This document shows, piece after piece, positions 6,984-15,044 of a DNA stretch of 32,194 nt (within the stretch, counting starts at the first letter, position 1; each line of letters begins with the position of its first letter). A model generated the notes under the pieces. It searched no databases, had not been told where the DNA came from, and saw nothing but the letters and a program-made list of their open reading frames with translations. The position numbers and the translations under genes were made by a program. Source of the stretch: Alphaproteobacteria bacterium (GTDB lineage Bacteria > Pseudomonadota > Alphaproteobacteria > Micavibrionales > Micavibrionaceae); assembly GCA_002401695.1 (NCBI GenBank), contig NVTV01000012.1, forward strand, positions 1 through 32,194, written 5' to 3'.

Positions 6984-8543
6984 GTGTCTATCCGGCATTT
7001 TAATCTTGACGATGATACAGTGGTCGTTGTAATTGGCTCCGGCGCCGGCGGTGGCACCCTTGCCAATGAACTTGCTCAAAAAGGCATAGATGTTGTTTGT
7101 CTGGAGGCTGGAAGCCGAATAGATTTAAGCGATATCGTCAATGACGAAGCAAAAATGTTTCCTAAAGTCACATGGTTGGACCAGCGCACGGGAAATGGCG
7201 ACGTCATACCATCTTTTCCGGCCTGGACTTGTAAAACTGTTGGGGGAACAACTTTCCATTGGACCGGAGTCTGTCCCCGGTTTCAGGATTATGAACTGAA
7301 ACCCGCCAGCACCTATGGCACGATGCCCGGAACAAATTACATTGACTGGCCCCTAACCTATGAAGAACTTTTGCCCTTCTATGAAAAAGCAGAGCAGAAA
7401 ATGGGTGTAACGGGAAGAAATGGCCGCCCTAAACTTCCCGCAAATAATAACTGCAAAGTCATGATAGCTGGCGCACAGAAGCTCGGCTATACATCCGTTT
7501 CTACAGGTCATCACGCGATCAATTCAGTCGAATTTGACAATCGGCCTTCTTGTCAACAAACCGGTTTTTGCCTTAGTGGGTGTGTTTATGGCGCCAAATG
7601 GTCAACGCTATACACAGAAATTCCAAAAGCAGAAGAAACCGGCCATTTTGAATTGCGGCCACAGTCCATGGCTGTCCGCATTACCCATGACAAAGAGGGA
7701 AAAGTAAACGGTGTCGATTATCTGGACAGTACAGGCATATTGAAACATCAAAAGGCCCGCATTGTCAGTGTTGCGGCCAACGCCATTGAAACCGCCCGTA
7801 TCCTGTTAAACTCATCCACCGAGAAATACCCGTCCGGGCTTGGTAACGGCAATGATCTTGTTGGGCGGCACTATATGCGTCAATTCACCAATATGGTCAT
7901 GTCAGTCATGCCGGGGCCTGTAAATTTTCACCGGGGAACGGTTGTTGGCGGCTTAATATCCGACGAAGCGCGCCATGACCCATCCCGGGGGTTTTCAAGT
8001 GGATATTTGATCATGCCGGTCGCCCTTTCTCCTGAGAGTTTAACAGTGAATGCCTTCCCTGGCCTTTGGGGAAAAGACCTGGCTGATGCCTTATCAAATT
8101 ATACAAATTTTGCCGGGCTATTGATGTTGGGGGAAGATCCACCTGAACTAACCAACCGCATAACACTTCACAAGGATCAAAAGGATCATCACGGGCTACC
8201 AGTGCCTCATATCCATTATAAAGAGCATGACAACACCAAGGCAATGCGGAAACATGCCATGCAACGGGGTATTGATCTTCATAGCGCCGTCGGTGCCTTG
8301 AACAGTTATGAAATATGGAACGTGCCGGCAGGTCATAATCTTGGCACTGCTCGTATGAGCGGTTCACCAAAAACAGGTGTCTGTGATAAATGGGGGTCTG
8401 TATTCGGACATGAAAATCTATTCATCTCTGATGGCAGTAGCTTTTGTTCTTCCGCTGCGGAAAACCCAACCTTAACCATTGTCAGTCTGGCAATCCGTCA
8501 AGCCGAATATATCGCCCGTAACATAAAGACCGGGACATTATAG
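6984..8543 (+). CDS. GMC-family FAD dehydrogenase, gluconate-2-dehydrogenase flavoprotein type
   Basis: A 519-residue flavoprotein that oxidises an alcohol or sugar-type substrate, presumably in the periplasm with the small subunit encoded just upstream. The FAD-binding GSGAGGG is at about residues 18-24, the GMC motif VGGTTFHWTGVCPRF near 85-100, and the C-terminal catalytic region holds NVPAGHNLGTARM (His near 450) and SSAAENPTLTIVSLAIRQA. The start is GTG at 6984 with AGGAG at 971-975. The absence of a signal peptide agrees with Tat hitch-hiking on the preceding subunit. The gene ends inside a stem-loop and converges with a minus-strand pair. Substrates of this family include gluconate, 2-ketogluconate, fructose, sorbitol and other alcohols, so the true substrate here is open. 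Confidence 0.92.
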   Translation: MSIRHFNLDDDTVVVVIGSGAGGGTLANELAQKGIDVVCLEAGSRIDLSDIVNDEAKMFPKVTWLDQRTGNGDVIPSFPAWTCKTVGGTTFHWTGVCPRFQDYELKPASTYGTMPGTNYIDWPLTYEELLPFYEKAEQKMGVTGRNGRPKLPANNNCKVMIAGAQKLGYTSVSTGHHAINSVEFDNRPSCQQTGFCLSGCVYGAKWSTLYTEIPKAEETGHFELRPQSMAVRITHDKEGKVNGVDYLDSTGILKHQKARIVSVAANAIETARILLNSSTEKYPSGLGNGNDLVGRHYMRQFTNMVMSVMPGPVNFHRGTVVGGLISDEARHDPSRGFSSGYLIMPVALSPESLTVNAFPGLWGKDLADALSNYTNFAGLLMLGEDPPELTNRITLHKDQKDHHGLPVPHIHYKEHDNTKAMRKHAMQRGIDLHSAVGALNSYEIWNVPAGHNLGTARMSGSPKTGVCDKWGSVFGHENLFISDGSSFCSSAAENPTLTIVSLAIRQAEYIARNIKTGTL

Positions 8544-8565
8544 AAAGTCGCTATTTTCTATAATG
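8536..8565. terminator. Stem-loop between convergent genes
   Basis: CATTATAGAAA and TTTCTATAATG form a perfect 11-base inverted repeat with an 8-base spacer, overlapping the GMC stop codon at 8541-8543. An alternative stem pairs GAAAGTC (8543-8549) with GACTTTC (8565-8571). The stem is AU-rich and has no long U-run on the plus strand, so it may act as a weak bidirectional terminator or 3' stabiliser. Confidence 0.45.
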
Positions 8566-8594
8566 ACTTTCCCCATATCACATACAAACTATTG

Positions 8595-8810
8595 TCAGTT
8601 AACACTTTTACGAAATACCATGGTCAACAGAAAAAACAGCTCCTTGAAACTCAGCATTTTTAAAAATTTCCTGATTTCTTCTGGACGCACTTCTGCCGAT
8701 AAAGGCATGGTTTGCATTATCTTGCCTTTTAATAAAAGACAAGGTCCTGCCCGTTTTACAGACGTAATATGCATCAATTCATCATTCTGTGGCGTATATA
8801 TTCTCATCAT
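8595..8810 (-). CDS. Small conserved-looking protein of unknown function
   Basis: A 71-residue protein (ATG 8810 or 8807; a TTG three bases further upstream is less likely). A GAAAG sits a few bases before the start. The first half is a short mixed segment (MRIYTPQNDELMHITSVKR, then a GKIMQTMP stretch). The second half is helical and hydrophobic, ending FLLTMVFRKSVN, and could touch the membrane. The sequence looks like a real protein rather than a shadow: it follows the PYROXD2-like gene by 48 bases on the same strand and ends before the convergent stem-loop. It resembles small uncharacterised proteins seen beside catabolic genes in related bacteria, but this is recollection and not a tested match. 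The overlapping plus-strand frame at 8563-8823 has no such features. Confidence 0.6.
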   Translation of the reverse strand: MMRIYTPQNDELMHITSVKRAGPCLLLKGKIMQTMPLSAEVRPEEIRKFLKMLSFKELFFLLTMVFRKSVN

Positions 8811-8858
8811 CAAGCTTTCATAGAAAATTTAGTGCAAGGGTAAATTCATCCGATAGGC

Positions 8859-10439
8859 TCACCCCAGTATGACGTCATCGAAATCCTTGCCAAAATCATC
8901 CAGAATCTTTATCGCCGTAGCTCGTCCGCCCCCAAATACCCCTCCACCTGGATGCATGAAAGGTCCCGCAAGATAAAAATTCTCAACCCCCGGAACGGCA
9001 AACTGGGAAAGTTCGGGTGTTGGCCGATGCCCTCCAAATTGATGTAAGAATGGACCTGTTCCATGCACATCCCCACCCTGAAAACTATCCGAAGATCTCA
9101 GCATATCAAGCGGACTGTCAACATAACGGGAAATGATATTATCCGATGTCATATTGTAAGAATATTTCCTGAAATCCGTCAGTAGTTTATCTGCCACTTT
9201 TTCCTTAACTTCGTCCCACATGGCCGATCCACCGTCCTTCAAGGCAAAGGGCATAAAGCTGTACATATACAGGGTTGCCTTATCCAAGGGCGCCCTCGAA
9301 GGATCATGATTGGTATGAATAGCCGCCACGATACTGGTGGCATCCGCTGTCATACCATAACGATAATTATCAAAAGTCCGCCTGAAGTCATCTAAATTAC
9401 TGGGGACCAATTCCAGAAGAAGAGCTTGTGCAGCCTCTTGCCCGGCATGAAATAATGGTGCTTCATTCAAGGCATAATGGGTATTCATGGCACTAAAGCT
9501 TGCCGGCTGGATGCCCTTGGCATTTTTCATCACTCTGTCGTCAAGACCAGATACATATTGATCAAGAAGGTGGGGGTGAATTGACCCCACTACCGCATTT
9601 TTGGCCTTAAATTCTTCGCCAGATTCAAGCCGGACTCCAACCGCTTTGCCCCCCTCCTGAATGATTTTAACAACATTCTGATCTGTTTTTACTGTTCCCC
9701 CATGATGTTCGATGCAACGCACCAGAGCATTGCTTAATTCCCCACTGCCCCCTTCCGGCAATCCGCATGGATACGTATGAACGAACCCCGGCATGAGGTA
9801 TAATGTAATACCCGTGCCCTTTTCTTCCGGTGCCGCCAAGGCCTCTGAAGTAAATTTCAGGAGATGGATAATGACTTTTTCATGTTCAAACCATTCGGTC
9901 ACAAGGTCATAAACGCTTTTCTGCATGGCCGCCATGATATCCCGTCCCTCAGGGCTTTGATCAAGCATCGCAAAGAAAGTCCCTTGCGGGGCGGGAGGCA
10001 CATATAGGGACGACGTCAGAAGAGGTAATATCCGCTTGCTCATTTCTGTAAATTTACGGTAAGAGTCCGCGTCTTTCTCAGAAAACTGGGCGATGGACTT
10101 ACACGTTCGATCAACATCCTGATAGGTAATTAAGGAGGTATGATCATCAAATATCGTCGCAAAACTGATGTCCGGATAAATATATTTCAGGCCAAAATCC
10201 GAGATTAATCCTAATTCATCCTGCGTGATCATAGGGTTGCCCTGAATGAAAACATGGGCCGTAGAATGACGGTCATGTAAAAATCCGGGCTCCGTTAATT
10301 CATGCGTTACAACACCACCACCGATCCATGGGTTTTTCTCTAATACCAGAATATTTTCACCTGCTTTTGCTAAATAAGCAGCCGTAGTCAATGAATTATG
10401 TCCTGCACCCACTACGATTGTATCATAACCACTTGTCAT
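8859..10439 (-). CDS. FAD-dependent oxidoreductase, PYROXD2/phytoene-desaturase-like
   Basis: A 526-residue flavoprotein of the phytoene desaturase / PYROXD2 group. The N-terminal dinucleotide fold holds VVGAGHNSLTTAAYLAKAG (about residues 9-27) with the acidic end VLEKN. The C-terminus has the family's second FAD contact, FYLAGPFMHPGGGVFGGGRATA. The middle (about 80-420) is the variable substrate domain. Members desaturate or oxidise hydrophobic or amine-bearing substrates, and many are uncharacterised. ATG 10439 has an AGGAT ribosome-binding site. It lies 97 bases downstream of the LuxR-type regulator on the same strand and is followed by the small protein at 8595. It has no signal peptide or transmembrane segment. 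A place in the same pathway as the GMC and amidase genes is inferred only from location. Confidence 0.9.
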   Translation of the reverse strand: MTSGYDTIVVGAGHNSLTTAAYLAKAGENILVLEKNPWIGGGVVTHELTEPGFLHDRHSTAHVFIQGNPMITQDELGLISDFGLKYIYPDISFATIFDDHTSLITYQDVDRTCKSIAQFSEKDADSYRKFTEMSKRILPLLTSSLYVPPAPQGTFFAMLDQSPEGRDIMAAMQKSVYDLVTEWFEHEKVIIHLLKFTSEALAAPEEKGTGITLYLMPGFVHTYPCGLPEGGSGELSNALVRCIEHHGGTVKTDQNVVKIIQEGGKAVGVRLESGEEFKAKNAVVGSIHPHLLDQYVSGLDDRVMKNAKGIQPASFSAMNTHYALNEAPLFHAGQEAAQALLLELVPSNLDDFRRTFDNYRYGMTADATSIVAAIHTNHDPSRAPLDKATLYMYSFMPFALKDGGSAMWDEVKEKVADKLLTDFRKYSYNMTSDNIISRYVDSPLDMLRSSDSFQGGDVHGTGPFLHQFGGHRPTPELSQFAVPGVENFYLAGPFMHPGGGVFGGGRATAIKILDDFGKDFDDVILG

Positions 10440-10536
10440 ATTTTTATCCTATAATCCACACATCAAATCATGGATAGAATACGGCAATCCTGCCTGCCCC
10501 GACAACCCCCCGAACAGGTAGTATAAAATGTTAACA

Positions 10537-11583
10537 TCAGCATATTTTCAGAGGAGCATTGACCAACCATGCGAATTCAGCTTTGTTATGCGCACCGTAT
10601 AAAGAATAGGCTTTGCGGATATGGTCTTTGACAGTATTTTCACTTATTGTCAGTTCCCGGGCAATCATCTTGTTAGAATAACCCCGTAGTAGAAATTCTG
10701 CGACCCGTTTGGTTCTGGGAGGAAGAAGTTCGAGATCCAGCTGATTTTGAGGGGTTAAAAGTGACGAGTAAATCACTGTCGTTAAATAACGATTATTACA
10801 AGAAGGAATAGCTGTCGTAATAATCAATATTTGCTCACTATCCGGGGGCGATGTATTTATTGTCTTCTTGGCGACCAAACAACCCGTTGTATTTATTTTC
10901 TTTAAATTTTCTTCAATGCCTTGCTGGATAAGAAAATCCACTATATTGTCATCAGGGTATTTTTCATTATGATCGGTTTTTGAAATAATATAGCCATAAC
11001 CATCAGTCTCAATAACCAGTTCTCTTTGCTCATTACAATTTTTTTGGGGTTTTCGGCTGACTTGCATCCGGCCCGTATTTTTCTCCAAAAGCTGTGACAT
11101 TATTTGGCTAATATTCCAAATCCATGATACTTCAGTGTCTTTAAAGTTTCCCCTGCTCTGGTCCCGTGCGATATTAACAGTGCCAATAATTTCCCCTCCC
11201 AAAACCAATGGAGCTTGCATAGTATGAGATAACCTCCATTGAGCCATGAATTGACACAATGGGTGCCGTTCCCACCCCGAGGACCCTAAGATTTCAGATG
11301 CTTCCATAACGGTCCCATGTCGTAGAACATTATGTAATATAGGATCAAATGAGCGATATTCCTCATAATGATCCAGAAAACCTTCATAATGTTGCGTCGC
11401 AACTTGAGAATATGGGTTCAAATTTTTATCGAAGAGATAAATACCAAAAAGATCTGCATTAGCCGCTTGTTTTAATTCGTCAATGATCTGACCTTCTTTG
11501 GGTTTGAGAACGACCCTTCCAGTCCTTTTTTGCATTCGGCACAGAATATTTTTAATATTTAAATCAACTGATAGTTCTATCAT
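10537..11583 (-). CDS. LuxR-family transcriptional regulator with GAF-like sensor domain
   Basis: A 348-residue regulator. Residues about 25-170 resemble a GAF domain (VLGGEIIGTVNIARD is the typical strand), suggesting a small ligand. A less defined central part follows. Residues about 280-340 form a LuxR helix-turn-helix (LPPRTKRVAEFLLRGYSNKMIARELTISENTVKDHIRKAY). There is no receiver domain, so it is not a two-component response regulator, and it does not match the acyl-homoserine-lactone domain well. ATG 11583 has AGAGG upstream. Position suggests control of the PYROXD2-like gene downstream, of itself, or of the 103-base control repeats nearby; none of this is shown directly. It lies 170 bases from the metallo-hydrolase gene, separated by a terminator-like hairpin. 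Confidence 0.9.
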   Translation of the reverse strand: MIELSVDLNIKNILCRMQKRTGRVVLKPKEGQIIDELKQAANADLFGIYLFDKNLNPYSQVATQHYEGFLDHYEEYRSFDPILHNVLRHGTVMEASEILGSSGWERHPLCQFMAQWRLSHTMQAPLVLGGEIIGTVNIARDQSRGNFKDTEVSWIWNISQIMSQLLEKNTGRMQVSRKPQKNCNEQRELVIETDGYGYIISKTDHNEKYPDDNIVDFLIQQGIEENLKKINTTGCLVAKKTINTSPPDSEQILIITTAIPSCNNRYLTTVIYSSLLTPQNQLDLELLPPRTKRVAEFLLRGYSNKMIARELTISENTVKDHIRKAYSLYGAHNKAEFAWLVNAPLKIC

Positions 11584-11703
11584 AATCTGAAAACCTCTTT
11601 AGACATACTCCACTATATAGATTAGGTTATTTTATATTTATTTTACCACAGAGTATAATACCGACCCCTTTTAAGCAATAATGTTTATTTTCCGTAACTT
11701 GAT

Positions 11704-11722
11704 AAAAAAGATTGGCCCAATC
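11704..11722 (-). terminator. Probable Rho-independent terminator after metallo-hydrolase gene
   Basis: Read on the minus strand: GATTGGGCCAATC (5-base stem, 3-base loop) followed by six T. It begins 31 bases after the stop codon of the gene at 11754 and ends before the LuxR gene, so the two are probably separate transcripts. The stem is short. Confidence 0.5.
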
Positions 11723-11753
11723 AGGCCCTCATCTAAATAGTTGAAATACACTC

Positions 11754-12656
11754 TTAATCTTCCCAGGGCGGCATTTCACCCATTGCAACTCTAGTCGAAT
11801 TGGTCAAAAGAAAATTGCCGGCAACATCAATCGTATTGGGAAATGCTTTTTTCATTTTTTGGGTTAACTCATTTGAATTTTTGCTGCTAGCTACGGATTT
11901 TTCAAATATATCAAGATAATGCTTGCTGAATTTGATCGAAGAAAGATCATCCGGCATATCAGGCTTTTTATGTCCTGCCACCACGATCTCAGGTTTTAAA
12001 GCCTCAATATGTTCAATAGATCTACGCCACGCCAGACGTTGTGACGCAGAATGCTCCCCCAACCATAGAAACATGCCATTATATAAGAGATCACCTGCAA
12101 TAAGTGCTTTAATACTCGGGACCCATATTACTGTAGCTCGGATATGATCCCCCTGCATCGTGCCAAATATTTCAATACGCTTTCCCTCAAGCTCTACCCA
12201 AAATTCATCGCCCCTTGCCAAAACTGCCTCTGGCACTCCAGGATAATGCGGGGCTTGCATACCAAGTATCGACTTCCAACGCTTTAGTTCGATGGGATAG
12301 GTATGCCTAATATCTTTAACGACTTGCGGATGTGCCACTATTTTTACATCGGGAAAAGTATCAATGATCAAATCCAGCCCAAAGAAATGATCAGGATGAT
12401 CATGGCTGATAATAACGGTTTCCAATTTTTTTCCTGTCTCCAGAATATCCGCAATCACGCGATATGTATCAGATCGCGTGAACGGCACATCCACCAAGAC
12501 CATATTCTTTTCGCCCTTAATTAAAACGCTATTGGCATGCAAGCTAGCAGGGCTACTTGTTATGGTTTGTATTTCCAGCGGCGCTTCAGCAAAAGAGTGA
12601 CCAGAGATAAAATTTAGAATTAACGATAATATCACCCATTTTATTTTCTTACTCAT
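11754..12656 (-). CDS. Exported metallo-beta-lactamase-fold hydrolase
   Basis: A 300-residue protein with a signal peptide (MSKKIKWVILSLILNFISGHSFAEA) and a metallo-beta-lactamase fold. The zinc motif is HDHPDH (H85, H87, D89, H90); later ligands are probably the aspartate in LIAGDLLY and the histidine in VVAGHKKPD. Family members include beta-lactamases, lactonases, arylsulfatases of the alkylsulfatase type and quinoprotein-linked proteins. The short GDLLYNGMF and AGHKKP motifs fit the general hydrolase group rather than a true B1 lactamase. ATG 12656 is preferred over an in-frame start at 12731 because it begins the signal peptide. The upstream region carries copy B of the 103-base control repeat also found before the TonB receptor at 5164, suggesting common regulation. 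Confidence 0.88.
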   Translation of the reverse strand: MSKKIKWVILSLILNFISGHSFAEAPLEIQTITSSPASLHANSVLIKGEKNMVLVDVPFTRSDTYRVIADILETGKKLETVIISHDHPDHFFGLDLIIDTFPDVKIVAHPQVVKDIRHTYPIELKRWKSILGMQAPHYPGVPEAVLARGDEFWVELEGKRIEIFGTMQGDHIRATVIWVPSIKALIAGDLLYNGMFLWLGEHSASQRLAWRRSIEHIEALKPEIVVAGHKKPDMPDDLSSIKFSKHYLDIFEKSVASSKNSNELTQKMKKAFPNTIDVAGNFLLTNSTRVAMGEMPPWED

Positions 12657-12778
12657 TCTATATTTCTCTCTTTCAGAATTTTCACAAAAAATTAAGCTTG
12701 GGGCCATGTTCAACAAATAGAATGAAATCATCTTATCGTATACTCTGATGTCAATATCTTTAGTGGCAATTAACTCTA

Positions 12779-12881
12779 ATTATTTATTGTAAGGAATTTC
12801 TTATATCCAAACATATTTTAGTACCTCACCTTCATTCTAAAACTAACGACATAATTATAGCAACCACCCAAATAGGCGGTT
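12779..12881. repeat. Promoter-region repeat, copy B (copy A at 5225-5327)
   Basis: It aligns with 5225-5327 over 103 bases. The last 50 bases are best kept, including AGCAACCACC and AATAGGCGGTT, but the right arm of the palindrome is lost where the IS6 remnant begins. It lies 123-225 bases upstream of the metallo-hydrolase start. Confidence 0.6.
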
Positions 12882-13245
12882 CACAGGTGGGCACTTAAAT
12901 TCGGCACAGAATATGCCCGACGTATCAAGAAACGCAGACCTCTAAGATCATATCGCGCCGCTATGAATGAACTTGGTTACGCTGATAAACAAGATGTCAG
13001 AAAGTAGAAAAACAATAGAGCGGAGAATAGCCCCTTGCCTTTTCGAAAAGAAGAGACCCTTCAGAAATTCACCTCAATTCAGGCCCAACTATACAATCAT
13101 TTTAATGGAGAACGGCACCTCTTAAACAGACAAATATTTAAGAAATTTCGCTCAGATGCAATGGCTGAGTGGTGTTCGCTCACGGCATAACGAATAGGGT
13201 GTTTCAGCTACTCTTTGGGGAATTTAAAGTTACTCTCACAAGGCC
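12882..13245 (+). mobile_element. IS6-family remnant, left end missing
   Basis: It contains a degraded IS6 transposase (12888-13190). The left end is lost at the junction with the 103-base repeat. A weak right terminal repeat can be read at 13226-13245 (minus strand GGCCTTGTGAGAGTAACTTT, 14 of 20 positions shared with the IS6 end at 2023). It has diverged more than the elements at 1378 and 31745. The rest of the 12657-13282 interval holds no other gene that I can see. Confidence 0.7.
12888..13190 (+). pseudogene. IS6-family transposase fragment
   Basis: One frame reads WALKFGTEYARRIKKRRP, then skips the catalytic centre, continues LRSYRAAMNELGYADKQDVRK, meets a stop, and goes on KNNRAENS to ERHLLNRQIFKKFRSDAMAEW and TAA 13188-13190. 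WALKFGTEYARR matches the element at 1378, and RSYRAA and NNRAENS are standard IS6 motifs. It lacks its N-terminus, has an in-frame deletion and one internal stop, so it is not functional. Confidence 0.85.
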
Positions 13246-13282
13246 TCCTAATTTGAAAGTTCCTTCAATAGCTGTCGTACCC

Positions 13283-14926
13283 CTAATCATTGGATGGGGT
13301 TAGTATACCATTTTGAACCACATATTTTTGCCAATCCTGCAGGAGTTGGCTTAGTTTTTCCGGCTCATTTTCTGACAGGTCATTTGTTTCTCCCGGGTCC
13401 CGGGCGAGGTTAAAAAGCTGCCACGGTCCGCGCTGGGTTTTGACTAATTTCCACTCACCAGACCGCATAGCCTGATTGCCCCGCAATTCCCAGCCTTGTG
13501 GGCTGTCTTCCAAGGTTCCATTCTTTTGCGTCAACAGAGGCACTAATGAACGGCTTTGCAGACGGGACGCCTGCTCCACAGAAAGCTCAATATGTGCCAG
13601 ATCCAGAATAGTGGCATACAGGTCTTTCACATGGGTCACGCTAGAAACATTTTTCAGCCTGCCTTGTTGTCCCGGCAAAGTGATAAAAGCGGGCGCATGA
13701 ATGCCGCCCTGATAAGTACTGCCTTTGTAATGACGATCCAGGCCGGCACTGGCCGCCGCCCAGCCACGGCTATAAAAATCATAGGAAGCCACGGTCCCAA
13801 TTTTGTCATATGAGCTGTCAAAGGCCTGATCGACCCATTTCTCTACCTTTAAATATTTTGTGACAGGTCCGCCTTCGGGGCCATTATCAGACATGAATAT
13901 AATTACCGTATTGTCTAACTGACCATTCTTTGCCAGACCCGCAATCACCCGGCCAATCTGCTGATCCATCACATCAACCATGGCGGCATAGATTTCCATC
14001 TGGCGGGCGGATCTTTTTTGCAGAAGAGGAGGCACCTTATCCCATGGGGCCGCATCGCTGGGCAGGGGAGCAGGGCGCACGCCCTGAGGCAGATGGCCTC
14101 TCTTTTGAGCTTCAGAGATACGGTGGTTTCGCACCCTGTCATAGCCGCCGTCATACTGGCCCTGATAAAGGTCACGGGCATTATCGGGCACCTGTAAAGG
14201 CCAATGGGGGGCCGTATAGGACAGATAGGCGAAAAAAGGCTTCTCTTGCTCTGTGGCGGCGTCAATATAGTCCAACATTTTATCGGTATAGCTGGTCGTC
14301 GAATAGAAATTATCCGGCAGGCTGATAGGACGGTCATCTTCAAGATATTGGGGCGGACGGCCGGGGATAAGCATTTTTCCATGGGCAAAATGACTGGCGG
14401 CCCCATTTAAAAGGGCGAAGGATTTATCAAAGCCCCGATGGGCGGGGCGCTGTCCCTGATCATACCCCAGGTGCCATTTTCCCGTCATAAAGGTCTGATA
14501 GCCATTGCGCTGTAACCGGGTGGCCAGAGACGTTACCTGATGGTTTAAATAACCCTCATAGCCCGGGTGTTTTTTCGTCCCGGCTGACGAGGTTTCTGCC
14601 ATATCCCCTAAACCGGCGATATGGTGGTCTGTCCCCGACAACAGCATTGACCGGGTCGGTGAACAGGTAGGCGCCGTATAAAAATTACGGAGTATGGTCC
14701 CTGATTGGGCAAGTTGGTCCAGATTGGGGGTTTTGATTTCGGATCCCATATAGCCCAGATCCAATAGTCCGAGGTCATCAGCGACAATCAATAGTATATT
14801 GGGTTGTTGCGTTAGATAAGAGTCTTGTGCAGCCTTGGTCGGGGAGACGGCATCAGCAAAACACGGCAAGGGGAAAATGCCTATTAAAGATAAAACAACA
14901 TAAAAAACCTTTTCCGTGAAATGCAT
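13283..14926 (-). CDS. Exported arylsulfatase (type I, formylglycine-dependent)
   Basis: A 547-residue sulfatase with a signal peptide (cut after about residue 26, CFADA). The maturation motif C88-S-P-T-R92 supplies the cysteine that becomes formylglycine. Calcium ligands are DD at 50-51 (VADDLG) and DN in FMSDNGPEGG. Substrate-side residues lie in GKWHLG, TAPHWPLQ and RHYKGSTYQGG. TGTDHHIAG-like wording (SGTDHHIAGLG) and length place it with the Pseudomonas AtsA-type arylsulfatases, which release sulfate from aromatic or other alcohol esters. ATG 14926 has AGGGAA upstream. It lies downstream of a TonB receptor on the same strand, suggesting uptake and periplasmic desulfation of a sulfated compound. 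The formylglycine-generating enzyme it needs is not in this window. Confidence 0.95.
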   Translation of the reverse strand: MHFTEKVFYVVLSLIGIFPLPCFADAVSPTKAAQDSYLTQQPNILLIVADDLGLLDLGYMGSEIKTPNLDQLAQSGTILRNFYTAPTCSPTRSMLLSGTDHHIAGLGDMAETSSAGTKKHPGYEGYLNHQVTSLATRLQRNGYQTFMTGKWHLGYDQGQRPAHRGFDKSFALLNGAASHFAHGKMLIPGRPPQYLEDDRPISLPDNFYSTTSYTDKMLDYIDAATEQEKPFFAYLSYTAPHWPLQVPDNARDLYQGQYDGGYDRVRNHRISEAQKRGHLPQGVRPAPLPSDAAPWDKVPPLLQKRSARQMEIYAAMVDVMDQQIGRVIAGLAKNGQLDNTVIIFMSDNGPEGGPVTKYLKVEKWVDQAFDSSYDKIGTVASYDFYSRGWAAASAGLDRHYKGSTYQGGIHAPAFITLPGQQGRLKNVSSVTHVKDLYATILDLAHIELSVEQASRLQSRSLVPLLTQKNGTLEDSPQGWELRGNQAMRSGEWKLVKTQRGPWQLFNLARDPGETNDLSENEPEKLSQLLQDWQKYVVQNGILTPSND

Positions 14927-14967
14927 TTTATTCCCTGGTGTGATGAAAAAAATAAGAATAAATTTTT

Positions 14968-15032
14968 GGCTCTATTACAATTCGTCACTTCGACCAAAAC
15001 GCTTGCCAGAATTGAGATATTGCAACAGAGCC
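14968..15032. mobile_element. 65-bp IS6-like miniature element or remnant
   Basis: Both ends carry GGCTCT-TT-CAAT inverted repeats: GGCTCTATTACAATT on the left, and GGCTCTGTTGCAATA on the right read on the minus strand (two internal differences). GGCTCTGTTGCAA is the known terminal sequence type of IS6100-like elements of the IS6 family. Only 35 bases lie between the ends, with no coding potential. No 8-bp duplication is visible. It could instead work as a terminator-like hairpin between the receptor and sulfatase genes. Confidence 0.5.
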
Positions 15033-15044
15033 ATATAGAAAAGG

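Noticed and set aside
8563..8823. Plus-strand frame of 86 codons
   Set aside because: It overlaps the better-supported minus-strand small gene and starts inside the GMC terminator stem-loop.
11754..12656. Antibiotic-resistance beta-lactamase
   Set aside because: It has the HxHxDH fold motif and a signal peptide but not the spacing and later residues expected of true B1-B3 enzymes, and it lies in a catabolic setting.
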